DNA of 64,000 nucleotides from Peptoniphilus sp. ING2-D1G (GTDB lineage Bacteria > Bacillota > Clostridia > Tissierellales > Peptoniphilaceae). Made by a program: the position numbers and the translations under genes. The DNA is taken from the NCBI GenBank assembly GCA_000952975.1, contig LM997412.1, forward strand, positions 434,001 through 498,000, given 5' to 3'. Shown piece after piece: positions 18,125 through 26,012 of the stretch (the stretch's first letter is position 1; every line of letters begins with the position of its first letter). The notes below the pieces were generated by a model. That model ran no database searches. It saw only the letters and a list, made by a program, of their open reading frames with translations, and had not been told where the DNA came from.

Positions 18125-18730
18125 ATGAACAGAGTTAATTCGAAAAGTAAGATTAGTGTTAAGTTTTTGACCAGGGTCGGAATGTTGGGAGCAATAGCCT
18201 TTGTACTCATGGCGATTCAAATGCCGCTTCCATTTATAGCACCGACATTTTTACAGATGGACGTTTCCGATCTGCCTATAGTCATCGGATCCTTTGCAAT
18301 GGGTCCTGTTGCAGCCGTTTTGATATCGGCTCTTAAAAATATTTTGCACTTGGTAATAAAAGGCACAACTACAGGCGGAGTAGGAGAGCTTTCGAACTTC
18401 ATAATAGGTTCCACATTTGCAGTTACTGCAGGTTTAATTTACAATAGAAACAGAACTTATAAAAATGCGCTTTTAAGTTTGCTCATGGGAACACTTGCCA
18501 TGACCGCGGTTTCCATAATATCAAACTATTTCTTCATATTTCCGCTTTACAGCAAGTTGATGCCCATGGAAGCCATAATAAACATGGGAACGCAAATAAC
18601 TTCTAAAATAACAGATCTATGGTCTATGATGATTTACTCGATTCTGCCCTTTAACCTTATCAAGGGATTTACAGTTTCAGCAATTGCAATGCTAATATAT
18701 AAAAGAGTAAGTCCAATACTAAAAGATTGA
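18125..18730 (+). CDS. ribU: Riboflavin ECF transporter S component RibU
   Basis: Integral membrane substrate-binding subunit of an energy-coupling-factor importer. The 201 residues contain about six membrane segments and the RibU signature (LPFIAPTFLQMDVSDLP, GPVAAVLISALKNILHL, TTTGGVGELSNF, SIISNYFF). The FMN riboswitch directly upstream independently supports riboflavin as the substrate. The ATPase and EcfT subunits are not next to it, as expected for the shared-module type. A GGAGGT site precedes ATG 18125. Confidence 0.97.
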   Translation: MNRVNSKSKISVKFLTRVGMLGAIAFVLMAIQMPLPFIAPTFLQMDVSDLPIVIGSFAMGPVAAVLISALKNILHLVIKGTTTGGVGELSNFIIGSTFAVTAGLIYNRNRTYKNALLSLLMGTLAMTAVSIISNYFFIFPLYSKLMPMEAIINMGTQITSKITDLWSMMIYSILPFNLIKGFTVSAIAMLIYKRVSPILKD

Positions 18731-18751
18731 ATAAAGGATTAAATAAAAAGG

Positions 18752-18780
18752 ATACCTCGGCTAAGCCGAGGTATTTTTGA
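18752..18780 (+). terminator. Terminator after ribU
   Basis: ATACCTCGGC (18752-18761), TAA loop, GCCGAGGTAT (18765-18774), then T residues. A 10-base perfect stem. Confidence 0.93.
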
Positions 18781-18825
18781 TATCAGACTATAATAGACTT
18801 GTCGAAGCGGTGATAGATAAAATAA

Positions 18826-18880
18826 AAAGCCTGAGGATATTTAAGGTGCTTTGCACTTATTCCATCAGGCTTCTTTATTT
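18826..18880 (-). terminator. Terminator after rplY (minus strand)
   Basis: Read on the minus strand, GAAGCCTGA and TCAGGCTTTTT form the outer stem and GTGC/GCAC an inner hairpin. It lies just downstream of the rplY stop and points the right way for that gene. Confidence 0.78.
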
Positions 18881-18913
18881 TTTTGGTAAAGAGGGTATCT
18901 TTTTATGTGTTTG

Positions 18914-19543
18914 TTATTCTTCGGATTCGGTTTCAGAAACTGTAGGAACATCTGCCGATACTTCTTCTGTTTCTTCGTCAATTACTTCTTCTCTGGGTTC
19001 TTGAAGACTTGCTACTATTTCGTCCATTTCATTGAATATTTCGATCTTTTCATTTTGTGCAACGTCTAAGTCGGCAACTGTAACTTGGTCACCGATTTGC
19101 ATGCTCATTACATCGTAGGTTGCTTCTGAGGGAAGATCTGCAGGCAGACATTCAATTTCCAATTCGTCCAGTATTTGTAGGAGAACTGAAGGTTGAGCTT
19201 TAATATCATCTCTGTTTAAAAGAACAACAGGTATTGTAACTCTAAGTTTTTCGCTCATGTCAACAAGATATAAATCAAAATGAAGAACTTGATTTTTAAA
19301 GGGATGTCTTTGAATGTCTTTAAAAAGCACTTTTTGTTGGTCTCCGTCAATATTTACAGAAACTATATTGGATGTTCCCGCTTCAGAGTAAACTTTCATC
19401 AATTCTTTTTCAACAGCGGTGATTTTTAGAGCTTCCTTGCCTTTAGAATAGATAATTCCCGGGATTTGTTTATTTTGTCTTAATTTATCAACCTTGTTTT
19501 TACCTGCTACTTCTCTTTTTGTTAAATTTAATATATTTGCCAT
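18914..19543 (-). CDS. rplY: 50S ribosomal protein L25 / general stress protein Ctc
   Basis: 5S-rRNA-binding ribosomal protein of the long Ctc type. The 209 residues have the L25 domain first (LTKREVAGKNKVDKLRQNKQIPGIIYSKG), then the TL5/Ctc beta-barrel (about 95-180), then a very acidic tail (REEVIDEETEEVSADV). In B. subtilis Ctc is stress-induced; no SigB-type promoter was recognised here. It lies 24 bases downstream of mnmA on the same strand. GGAGGTATAAA precedes the start. Confidence 0.96.
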   Translation of the reverse strand: MANILNLTKREVAGKNKVDKLRQNKQIPGIIYSKGKEALKITAVEKELMKVYSEAGTSNIVSVNIDGDQQKVLFKDIQRHPFKNQVLHFDLYLVDMSEKLRVTIPVVLLNRDDIKAQPSVLLQILDELEIECLPADLPSEATYDVMSMQIGDQVTVADLDVAQNEKIEIFNEMDEIVASLQEPREEVIDEETEEVSADVPTVSETESEE

Positions 19544-19567
19544 TTTATACCTCCATAATAAATTTCA

Positions 19568-20635
19568 TTATTTAATAATTCCTGATCCTAAACAAACATC
19601 TCTGTCATATAGAACTAACACTTGACCGGGAGTTACTCCCTTAAGAGGATTGTCAAAAACCGCTCTTAGCCGGTCTTGTTCTTTGTAGATCGTCATATTT
19701 TCATCTTTGGCTCTGTATCTTATCTTTCCGCTGCATTTAAGAGGAAATTCGGGGATGTCCGTTATGAAAAAGGGATCTTCAAGCATAGTTTCTTTTTTGT
19801 ACAGCGCTTTATTCTTAATGCCTTGAGCAACTATTAATCTGTTGTTTTTCAAATCTTTATCTGCCACAAAAAAAGGCTCTCCATTGCCCATACCTCCAAG
19901 TCCGATGCCCTTTCTCTGACCGATTGTATAGTGGATTAACCCGGAGTGTTTTCCGAGATATTCTCCCTCTGAAGAATAGATATCACCGGGTTTTGTATAG
20001 AGAAATTTATCCAAAAATTTGTTAAAATCTCTTTCTCCAATGAAACATATACCTGTGGAGTCTCTTTTGTGAGCTGTTGCAAGGTCATTTTGTTCTGCAA
20101 TTTCTCTTACTTCTTCCTTTTTGAGTTCTCCTATGGGAAACAAAGTTTTAGAAAGAGCTTCTTGAGTGACTCTGGATAAAAAATAGGATTGATCTTTATT
20201 TGGATCTATGCCTTTTAAAAGGTAGGTTTTTCCATTTTCTGTTTTTGTTCTTGCGTAATGACCCATGGCTATGTAGTCGCATTCAAAGGCCATTGCAAAA
20301 TCTAAAAACGCCTTGAATTTTATTTCAGTATTGCACATTACATCAGGATTAGGTGTTCTGCCTTTTTTGTACTCATCTAAAAAATATGAAAAAACTCTAT
20401 CTTTGTATTCCTTTTCAAAATTCACGGTGTAATATTTAATATTCAATTGATTAGCTACTCTTATTACATCAAGGTAATCATCTTGAGCGGTACATACGCC
20501 GTCTTCATCTTCTTCGCTCCAGTTTTTCATAAAAACTCCGGTAACATCATAGCCTTGCTCCTTAAGTAAAAGGGCGGCAACAGAAGAGTCAACACCTCCA
20601 CTCATTCCAAGAACCACGCTTTTATTACCAGTCAT
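19568..20635 (-). CDS. mnmA: tRNA-specific 2-thiouridylase
   Basis: Thiolates uridine 34 of tRNA-Lys, -Glu and -Gln. The 355 residues carry the PP-loop GMSGGVDSSVA, the catalytic cysteine pair (MCNTEIKF and TGICFIGER), MGHYAR, and the C-terminal barrel ending in YDRDVCLGSGII. I place the start at 20635, where AGGAGGTAA lies 5 bases upstream; the open frame extends 12 residues further without support. Upstream is rich in A and T, with divergent apbE 250 bases away. Sulfur donor genes (iscS-like) are not in this window. Confidence 0.97.
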   Translation of the reverse strand: MTGNKSVVLGMSGGVDSSVAALLLKEQGYDVTGVFMKNWSEEDEDGVCTAQDDYLDVIRVANQLNIKYYTVNFEKEYKDRVFSYFLDEYKKGRTPNPDVMCNTEIKFKAFLDFAMAFECDYIAMGHYARTKTENGKTYLLKGIDPNKDQSYFLSRVTQEALSKTLFPIGELKKEEVREIAEQNDLATAHKRDSTGICFIGERDFNKFLDKFLYTKPGDIYSSEGEYLGKHSGLIHYTIGQRKGIGLGGMGNGEPFFVADKDLKNNRLIVAQGIKNKALYKKETMLEDPFFITDIPEFPLKCSGKIRYRAKDENMTIYKEQDRLRAVFDNPLKGVTPGQVLVLYDRDVCLGSGIIK

Positions 20636-20885
20636 TAAAATTACCTCCTGTGGATCTGACCATTTAAACATTATACATTAGAAATTGTCAAAAATCTACA
20701 AAAATTGTAAGTTTAAACCTTTGTGAAAGGAATTATATTAAAAATCAGTTTAAAATTATATCATAAAAACAAAATTATGAGAATTTGATTTTATGATATG
20801 GTGATAATCTTCATAAATGCAAATAACTTTATTGTTTTTATTTTAAAAGTATTTTATATTTGTTAATATATATAAAGGTGATTTA

Positions 20886-21938
20886 ATGAAAAAATTTTTA
20901 TACATTGTGTTTATTCTTATTTTTTCAGTGGGTTGTTCTGCCGAAAATAAAGAAATGAAAAAATATGAACTTTCACTTTTTGATGCCTTTGATACATACA
21001 CTGTTTTTACGGTATACGAAGATAGTGAAGAAAAGGCTCAGGAAGATCTTGATAAAATTAAAGATAAATATGAATATTATCACAAAATATTCGACGGATT
21101 TAACAATTATGAGGGCTTAAATAATTTAAAGACCATAAATGACAATGCGGGAGTAAAAAGCGTAGTTGTGGATGAAGAGCTTTATAATTTGATAGATTTA
21201 ACGCTTAAATTAAGTGAAAAGACAGATAAACTAAATATAGCCATAGGACCTGTTACTGAACTTTGGTCTTCTTACAGAGATTTATACAACGAAGGGAAAT
21301 CACCTGAAGAGGTAAGGAGAATAATGGGTGCTGAAATCCCGAGCGATGAAGATTTGGAAGCTTTACGGGGATTAATAAATCAAGATGATATCCTTTTAAA
21401 TGAAGAAGAGAAATCCGTATTCTTGAAAAAAAGGGGAATGAAAATTGATTTAGGCTCTGTGGCAAAGGGTTATGCAACAGAGAGGGTTGCAGAGTTTGCA
21501 AGGGATGAGTTAGGTATTGAGTCCCTGGTTATTTCAGCAGGAGGAAATGTCAGATTTATCGGTAAACCGCCCGATAGAGAAAAATACAAGGTGGCAATAG
21601 CCCACCCTGAGGAAGGACAGGATTATTTAGCAGTTTTAGAGGTCGATGATACATCCGTTGTAACAAGCGGTAATTATCAAAGGTTTTTCATGTACAACGG
21701 CAAAAGATACTCTCATATAATAGATCCCTTTACGCTAAGACCTTCGGAAAATTACAGATCAATGTCGGTGATAACGGAAGATTCTTTCATTGCCGATTTT
21801 CTATCGACGGTATTGTTTTTGACTGAAGAAAAAGATCTTGAGGATGTTATGAATGAATTTGAAGTCGGAGCTTTGTGGATGAATAATGATGGAGCGATTC
21901 ATTCAACGCAAAAAGCGGGAGAGTTAATGGAGGATTAA
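20886..21938 (+). CDS. apbE: FAD:protein FMN transferase (ApbE), lipoprotein
   Basis: Covalently attaches FMN to threonine in extracytoplasmic flavoproteins (for example NqrBC/RnfDG subunits). The 350 residues begin with a lipoprotein signal (lipobox FSVGC, Cys19), so it acts outside the membrane. Family motifs: IDLGSVAKGYATERVAE, ISAGGNVRFIG, TSGNYQRFF, HIIDPFT. The usual TG after HIIDP is FT here. No Rnf or Nqr operon is in the window, so its targets are elsewhere. It abuts the next membrane protein without a gap. Confidence 0.95.
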   Translation: MKKFLYIVFILIFSVGCSAENKEMKKYELSLFDAFDTYTVFTVYEDSEEKAQEDLDKIKDKYEYYHKIFDGFNNYEGLNNLKTINDNAGVKSVVVDEELYNLIDLTLKLSEKTDKLNIAIGPVTELWSSYRDLYNEGKSPEEVRRIMGAEIPSDEDLEALRGLINQDDILLNEEEKSVFLKKRGMKIDLGSVAKGYATERVAEFARDELGIESLVISAGGNVRFIGKPPDREKYKVAIAHPEEGQDYLAVLEVDDTSVVTSGNYQRFFMYNGKRYSHIIDPFTLRPSENYRSMSVITEDSFIADFLSTVLFLTEEKDLEDVMNEFEVGALWMNNDGAIHSTQKAGELMED

Positions 21939-22442
21939 ATGAGAAACAATGTAAGAGGCTTGGTTTTTCATATTTTTATAATAATAATATTATTTTTATT
22001 AAATGTATTGATAGGGCTTAGCGATACTCTTTCAAAATTTTTATACGGAAATATAATATTTAAAATCATACTGGCATTGATACCTGTGATTTTGTACTTT
22101 AATTTTTCAAAGGCAATGAACAAAAGGGTTTCAAGAAGATTGGATTTTTTGACAGGAAATTTAATAATATTGATTGCGCTTATTTTATTTGTACCGGCCT
22201 TTATAATGGAAGGCTTTGGACTGTTTAAGCTGAATGTGGCTGAAAGTATATGGAAGTTTCCTCTGGATTTGTTTTTGATGCCGGGGCTGTTTTCCTTTGA
22301 GTTGTTGGGCTTTGAATACAGCATGGTGACTTTGGCTCTATCGGCTGTAATTCCCGGAATGATTTATGGCATTTCTATAAGGCGATCAAGGATAAAAATC
22401 AACAGAAGAAATAAGATAATGGAGATGAAAAAAAGAAGGTGA
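21939..22442 (+). CDS. Membrane protein of unknown function
   Basis: I do not recognise a family. It is 167 residues with about four membrane segments (around 6-28, 38-54, 68-90, 105-142) and a strongly basic tail (RRSRIKINRRNKIMEMKKRR) that should face the cytoplasm. Its ATG begins directly after the apbE stop and its stop overlaps the start of the nuclease gene by 4 bases. Tight coupling suggests a job linked to apbE or to the exported nuclease; nothing in the sequence decides which. Confidence 0.75.
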   Translation: MRNNVRGLVFHIFIIIILFLLNVLIGLSDTLSKFLYGNIIFKIILALIPVILYFNFSKAMNKRVSRRLDFLTGNLIILIALILFVPAFIMEGFGLFKLNVAESIWKFPLDLFLMPGLFSFELLGFEYSMVTLALSAVIPGMIYGISIRRSRIKINRRNKIMEMKKRR

Positions 22443-22978
22443 AAAAAAGTTTATTTGTAATTTTAATATTTGCAATTGTTTACTTTATATATTTTAATTA
22501 CGAAGGACAAACTTCCGATGTTAAAGACATCGAGTTTGAAGAGGTTATCATCACAAAGGTAGTTGATGGAGATACGGTGTATTCAGATGATGGAGAAAAA
22601 ATAAGAATAATAGGGATTAATGCACCTGAAATAGATGAGAAAGAACTTCTATCGGAAGAATCAAAGGAGTTTGCACAACAAAATTTGTTGGGCAAGAAGG
22701 TATACATTGAAAGCGACGAAGAAATTTTCGATCAATATGGCAGGAGATTAGCTTATATTTGGGTAGGTGTGCCGGAGGATTTAAGTTATGAAAACATCAA
22801 AAATCTGAATTATTCAGCAATGAGTTTGAAGGAAGGTCTATCCAGGACATACACCTTTGAACCTAATGTAAAATACAAAAAAGATTTTAAAAAAGCGCAA
22901 AAAGAAGCAAGAGATTTAAAGTCAGGAATGTGGAAAATCTCAGAAAAGGGCACTACGAGAGGAAATGAATTGAGGTAA
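22439..22978 (+). CDS. Thermonuclease (SNase) family protein
   Basis: Secreted or membrane-tethered calcium-dependent nuclease of 179 residues. An N-terminal hydrophobic segment (about 3-18) is followed by the SNase fold: KVVDGDTVYSDDGEKIRIIG, with the catalytic Arg in IRIIG and Glu in NAPEID, and the second Arg in YGRRLAYIW. All three catalytic positions of staphylococcal nuclease appear conserved. GTG 22439 overlaps the preceding gene by 4 bases. The likely role is scavenging extracellular DNA or RNA. Confidence 0.92.
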   Translation: MKKSLFVILIFAIVYFIYFNYEGQTSDVKDIEFEEVIITKVVDGDTVYSDDGEKIRIIGINAPEIDEKELLSEESKEFAQQNLLGKKVYIESDEEIFDQYGRRLAYIWVGVPEDLSYENIKNLNYSAMSLKEGLSRTYTFEPNVKYKKDFKKAQKEARDLKSGMWKISEKGTTRGNELR

Positions 22979-22981
22979 ATA

Positions 22982-23497
22982 ATGGAAGATAAAAATCAAT
23001 TATACGATGTTGTCAGAAAGAAACTCAGGGATATAGGAGTGACATTACAGGATCTTGCAGCGATAGTTTATGATCTTCAAAAAAAATACAATAAAGATAT
23101 AGATATAAAAGATTGCGAAGAAAATGTATTAAAGGTCTTGGAAAAAAGAGAGGTAATAAATACTGTATTAACAGGACTTGCTATAGATAAACTGGTTCAA
23201 GAGGGCAGTTTTCCCGAACCTATACAATCGGTCATTAAAAGAGACGATGGACTCTATGGAGTGGATGAAATACTTCCCTTGGGTATAGTAAATTTATATG
23301 GAACTATCGGGATTACGAATTTTGGATACTTAGATAAAGAGAAACCGGGAATTATAGCTGAAATTGACAAAAGAAAAAAAGACGGATATCATGTAACTAC
23401 TTTTACAGACGATATTCTTGCGGCTATAGTGGCTGCGGCTGCGGCGAGAATTGCTCACGGGCAAAGAGTTAAAGAAGAAAATAAAGATGAAAGATAA
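22982..23497 (+). CDS. Phosphatidylglycerophosphatase A-like protein (YutG type)
   Basis: The 171-residue protein matches the soluble Firmicute branch of the PgpA family, in which the long N-terminal part precedes the PgpA-like core (GLYGVDEILPLGIVNLYG, FGYLDKEKPGIIAEID, FTDDILAAIVAAAAARIAHG). PgpA enzymes dephosphorylate phosphatidylglycerophosphate, but this branch is shorter in membrane segments and its activity is less certain. It begins 3 bases after the nuclease gene. A terminator follows at 23506. Confidence 0.85.
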   Translation: MEDKNQLYDVVRKKLRDIGVTLQDLAAIVYDLQKKYNKDIDIKDCEENVLKVLEKREVINTVLTGLAIDKLVQEGSFPEPIQSVIKRDDGLYGVDEILPLGIVNLYGTIGITNFGYLDKEKPGIIAEIDKRKKDGYHVTTFTDDILAAIVAAAAARIAHGQRVKEENKDER

Positions 23498-23505
23498 GAT
23501 AAAAT

Positions 23506-23538
23506 AGGTTCATTGCTATTTAGATGAGCCTGTTTTTT
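23506..23538 (+). terminator. Terminator after the pgpA-like gene
   Basis: AGGTTCAT (23506-23513) pairs with ATGAGCCT (23524-23531), one G-T pair, then a T tract. Confidence 0.82.
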
Positions 23539-23564
23539 ATTATGGGAAAATTTATACCGGGTAA

Positions 23565-23579
23565 TGATATAATAGCATT
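23565..23579 (+). promoter_or_regulatory. Extended -10 promoter abutting the trmN-like start
   Basis: TGATATAAT (TG at 23565, TATAAT 23568-23573) is an extended -10. The usual start point, 7 bases after the hexamer, falls on the A of ATG 23580. No Shine-Dalgarno sequence lies between. This predicts a leaderless transcript. Confidence 0.6.
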
Positions 23580-24272
23580 ATGATTAAACTTGATTATGTA
23601 CCTGCTACAAATTATAAAATTTATCAAGATGATTTAAATTTTAAATATACCACTGATTCTCTAATTTTATCTTCTTTTGCAAAACCGAAGGGAGTTTGCA
23701 TAGACTTGGGATGCGGAAGCGGAATTTTATCTTTGCGCATGATAGATAAGTCGGAAAAATTCATAAATATTGATGCAAATGAAGAGGCGATTTCGCTACT
23801 TAATAAATCTGTGGAGATAAATGGTCTTGAAAATAAAATACAAAATTATATATGGGATGTAGGAGCCATAGATGAAATTGTAGAAAGAAATTCCATAGAT
23901 ACGGTTTTGACCAATCCCCCTTACTACAAAGACGGGTTGAGAGTAGACAATGAGAGATATGACAAGGCGAGATACAGCGAAAATTTGGAAATATTTGTAG
24001 AGGCTGCAAGCTATGCATTAAAGGACTTGGGAAGATTTTACATGGTTATTTCGGCAGGTAGAATGATTGATGCCTTTGAGATTTTGGTATCAAAGAGAAT
24101 TGAACCCAAGAGAATAAGATTTGTGAAGAAAAACGCCTATTCATTGCCGAAACTCATATTGATAGAAGGTGTAAAGTATGCCAAGAGAGGATTTTTCTTC
24201 GAGAGAGATTTTCTATTGACGGAGTCGGATGATATGAGTGAGGATTTAAGAGAGGTTTACAGAAGCGTATGA
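23580..24272 (+). CDS. tRNA1(Val) adenine-37 N6-methyltransferase-like protein
   Basis: SAM-dependent methyltransferase of 230 residues. The SAM-binding LGCGSGILSL and the catalytic NPPYY motif (TNPPYYKDGL) place it with N6-adenine methyltransferases of the TrmN6/YabB type, which act on tRNA. Another methylase substrate cannot be excluded. Its start codon directly follows a promoter with no ribosome binding site. It overlaps rsmI by 4 bases; in many Firmicutes the yabB-type gene also precedes rsmI (yraL), which supports the call. Confidence 0.88.
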   Translation: MIKLDYVPATNYKIYQDDLNFKYTTDSLILSSFAKPKGVCIDLGCGSGILSLRMIDKSEKFINIDANEEAISLLNKSVEINGLENKIQNYIWDVGAIDEIVERNSIDTVLTNPPYYKDGLRVDNERYDKARYSENLEIFVEAASYALKDLGRFYMVISAGRMIDAFEILVSKRIEPKRIRFVKKNAYSLPKLILIEGVKYAKRGFFFERDFLLTESDDMSEDLREVYRSV

Positions 24273-25072
24273 TATATTTTTGTGCAACGCCCATAGGAAA
24301 TTTAAAGGATATAGGATTGAGAACTCTTGAAATATTAAAAACGGTAGACATAATTGCCTGTGAGGATACGAGGGTAAGCATTAAGTTGTTGAATGAATAC
24401 GGCATTAAGAAAAAACTGATTTCTTACCACAAATTCAATGAAAGGACAAAGTCTTATGAAATAATAAAATTGTCCTTGGAAAATGACATTGCAATAATAA
24501 CAGATGCAGGACTTCCGGGAATAAGCGATCCGGGAAGCGTGCTTGTAAGAAGACTCATAGAAGAGAATATTGAATTCACAGTGATTCCCGGGGCAAATGC
24601 GGCTTTAACGGCTTTGGTGCTCTCAGGGCTAAGTACGGAACATTTTTATTTCTATGGATTTTTGGATTCAAAGAGATCTCATAGAAAGAAAGAACTGGAG
24701 CAACTTAAATCCTTTAAGCACACTGTTATTTTTTATGAATCACCTCATAGAATTGAGGATATGCTCGAAGATATTTTTGAAATCTTCGGAGATAGAAATA
24801 TTTCCATAAGCAGAGAGTTGACAAAGCTCTATGAAGAGACCATAAGAGGAAAATTAAGTGAGATAATCGATACTGAAATCACTCTTAAGGGAGAATTTGT
24901 AATTGTAGTTGAAGGCTCGAAACAAGAGGAAGACTTTGATTTTGAGGAACTCTTAAGGCGGAAGATCGACTCCGGCATCAGCAAATCCTCAGCGGTAAAG
25001 GAAATTGCCAAGGAATATGGTATATCGAAAAATGAACTCTATAAAATAAGTTTAGAGGTAGAAGATGAATAA
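24269..25072 (+). CDS. rsmI: 16S rRNA (cytidine-1402-2'-O)-methyltransferase
   Basis: Tetrapyrrole-methylase-fold enzyme that methylates the ribose of C1402 in the ribosomal P site. The 267 residues have the full set of family motifs: YFCATPIGNLKDI, CEDTRVSIKLLNEYGI, ITDAGLPGISDPGS, VIPGANAALTALVLSGL, FYGFL, YESPHRI, REL(T)KLYEE. Normal length. It overlaps the methyltransferase upstream by 4 bases and nurA downstream by 8. Confidence 0.97.
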   Translation: MIYFCATPIGNLKDIGLRTLEILKTVDIIACEDTRVSIKLLNEYGIKKKLISYHKFNERTKSYEIIKLSLENDIAIITDAGLPGISDPGSVLVRRLIEENIEFTVIPGANAALTALVLSGLSTEHFYFYGFLDSKRSHRKKELEQLKSFKHTVIFYESPHRIEDMLEDIFEIFGDRNISISRELTKLYEETIRGKLSEIIDTEITLKGEFVIVVEGSKQEEDFDFEELLRRKIDSGISKSSAVKEIAKEYGISKNELYKISLEVEDE

Positions 25073-26012
25073 TATACAGGAAATAGAAAAGGAAATAAAA
25101 AATCTCAACGCGCAATTAAAGAAAAAATACAAGGATTTCTTCGGCATGAGCAGGATGAGGTTTAAAAATGAAGTTTTACAAAAAATAGGAAAGAACTATA
25201 AGTTGGAGAAGTTGAAGGAAAGCTCCTTAAAAAAATTTGGACTTGTAGTGGGAGTTGACGGTTCGGTAAACAAGGTGGGAGGAGATTTTCCCCATTATGT
25301 GGAAATTTATCAGGCGCTGGCAAAACCCACCAAGGGTCAGGATTTATACGAGAATGAAATATACACCCCTCTATTGGGGCAAATTGACGAAGAAGGCGGA
25401 GGCTTGAGTAAAAGAGAGAAACTTTTGGCGCAGATTGAACTGCAAGTGGCCATTGATTCCATAGATTTCCATAAGCCTGACATGCTGATGATGGATGGAG
25501 GGCTCATAAGATATAAGATAAATGACAAAGACAGATACACAGAACTCATAGAAAAATGCGAAGATAGAGATATAATTTTGATAGGGGTTTTAAAGGAACT
25601 CAAGACAAATGTAATTTCCAGAGCTTTGGAATATGAAAATTCGATTTTTGACAGAGAACTTTTGTACGGAAAGCTGGAACTCGGAGATTTTATAGAAATT
25701 CACGACAGATTCAACAAAAAATCCGGAGAAAATGAAGGAGAGTTGACTTCAGGTTTTTTGAGAACCTCAAATTCCGCCATGGCAATAGGCATAGATATAT
25801 TACAATCCCAAAGACAATACTTAAAAGATGCGGCGGAACTTGTATATACGCTAACACCTTATAATTCAAGGGGTGTGCCTTTGTGGCTTGATATTGTTGA
25901 TAAAGAGGTAAAGATCACTGATCTGCTCATAAAGTCAATGTTGGAGGAATACTTGGACAGAGATATTTACGAGAGGTTTTTTATAACGGAAAGGGATAGG
26001 AGAGGTATATGA
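25065..26012 (+). CDS. nurA: NurA-domain nuclease
   Basis: NurA-family 5'-3' exonuclease/endonuclease of 315 residues, partner of HerA. The N-terminal helical part (about 1-55) precedes the nuclease core. Metal-binding aspartates are expected in GVDGS, MMDGG and WLDIVD, and all are present. NurA-HerA processes DNA ends in archaea, and is sporadic in bacteria. It overlaps rsmI by 8 bases and herA by 4, so the partners should be made together. The fixed pairing with the downstream ATPase is the strongest support for the function. Confidence 0.9.
   Translation: MNNIQEIEKEIKNLNAQLKKKYKDFFGMSRMRFKNEVLQKIGKNYKLEKLKESSLKKFGLVVGVDGSVNKVGGDFPHYVEIYQALAKPTKGQDLYENEIYTPLLGQIDEEGGGLSKREKLLAQIELQVAIDSIDFHKPDMLMMDGGLIRYKINDKDRYTELIEKCEDRDIILIGVLKELKTNVISRALEYENSIFDRELLYGKLELGDFIEIHDRFNKKSGENEGELTSGFLRTSNSAMAIGIDILQSQRQYLKDAAELVYTLTPYNSRGVPLWLDIVDKEVKITDLLIKSMLEEYLDRDIYERFFITERDRRGI

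Noticed and set aside
18777..19004. 75-residue plus-strand frame
   Set aside because: Covers the rplY terminator and the antisense of its acidic tail; no ribosome binding site.
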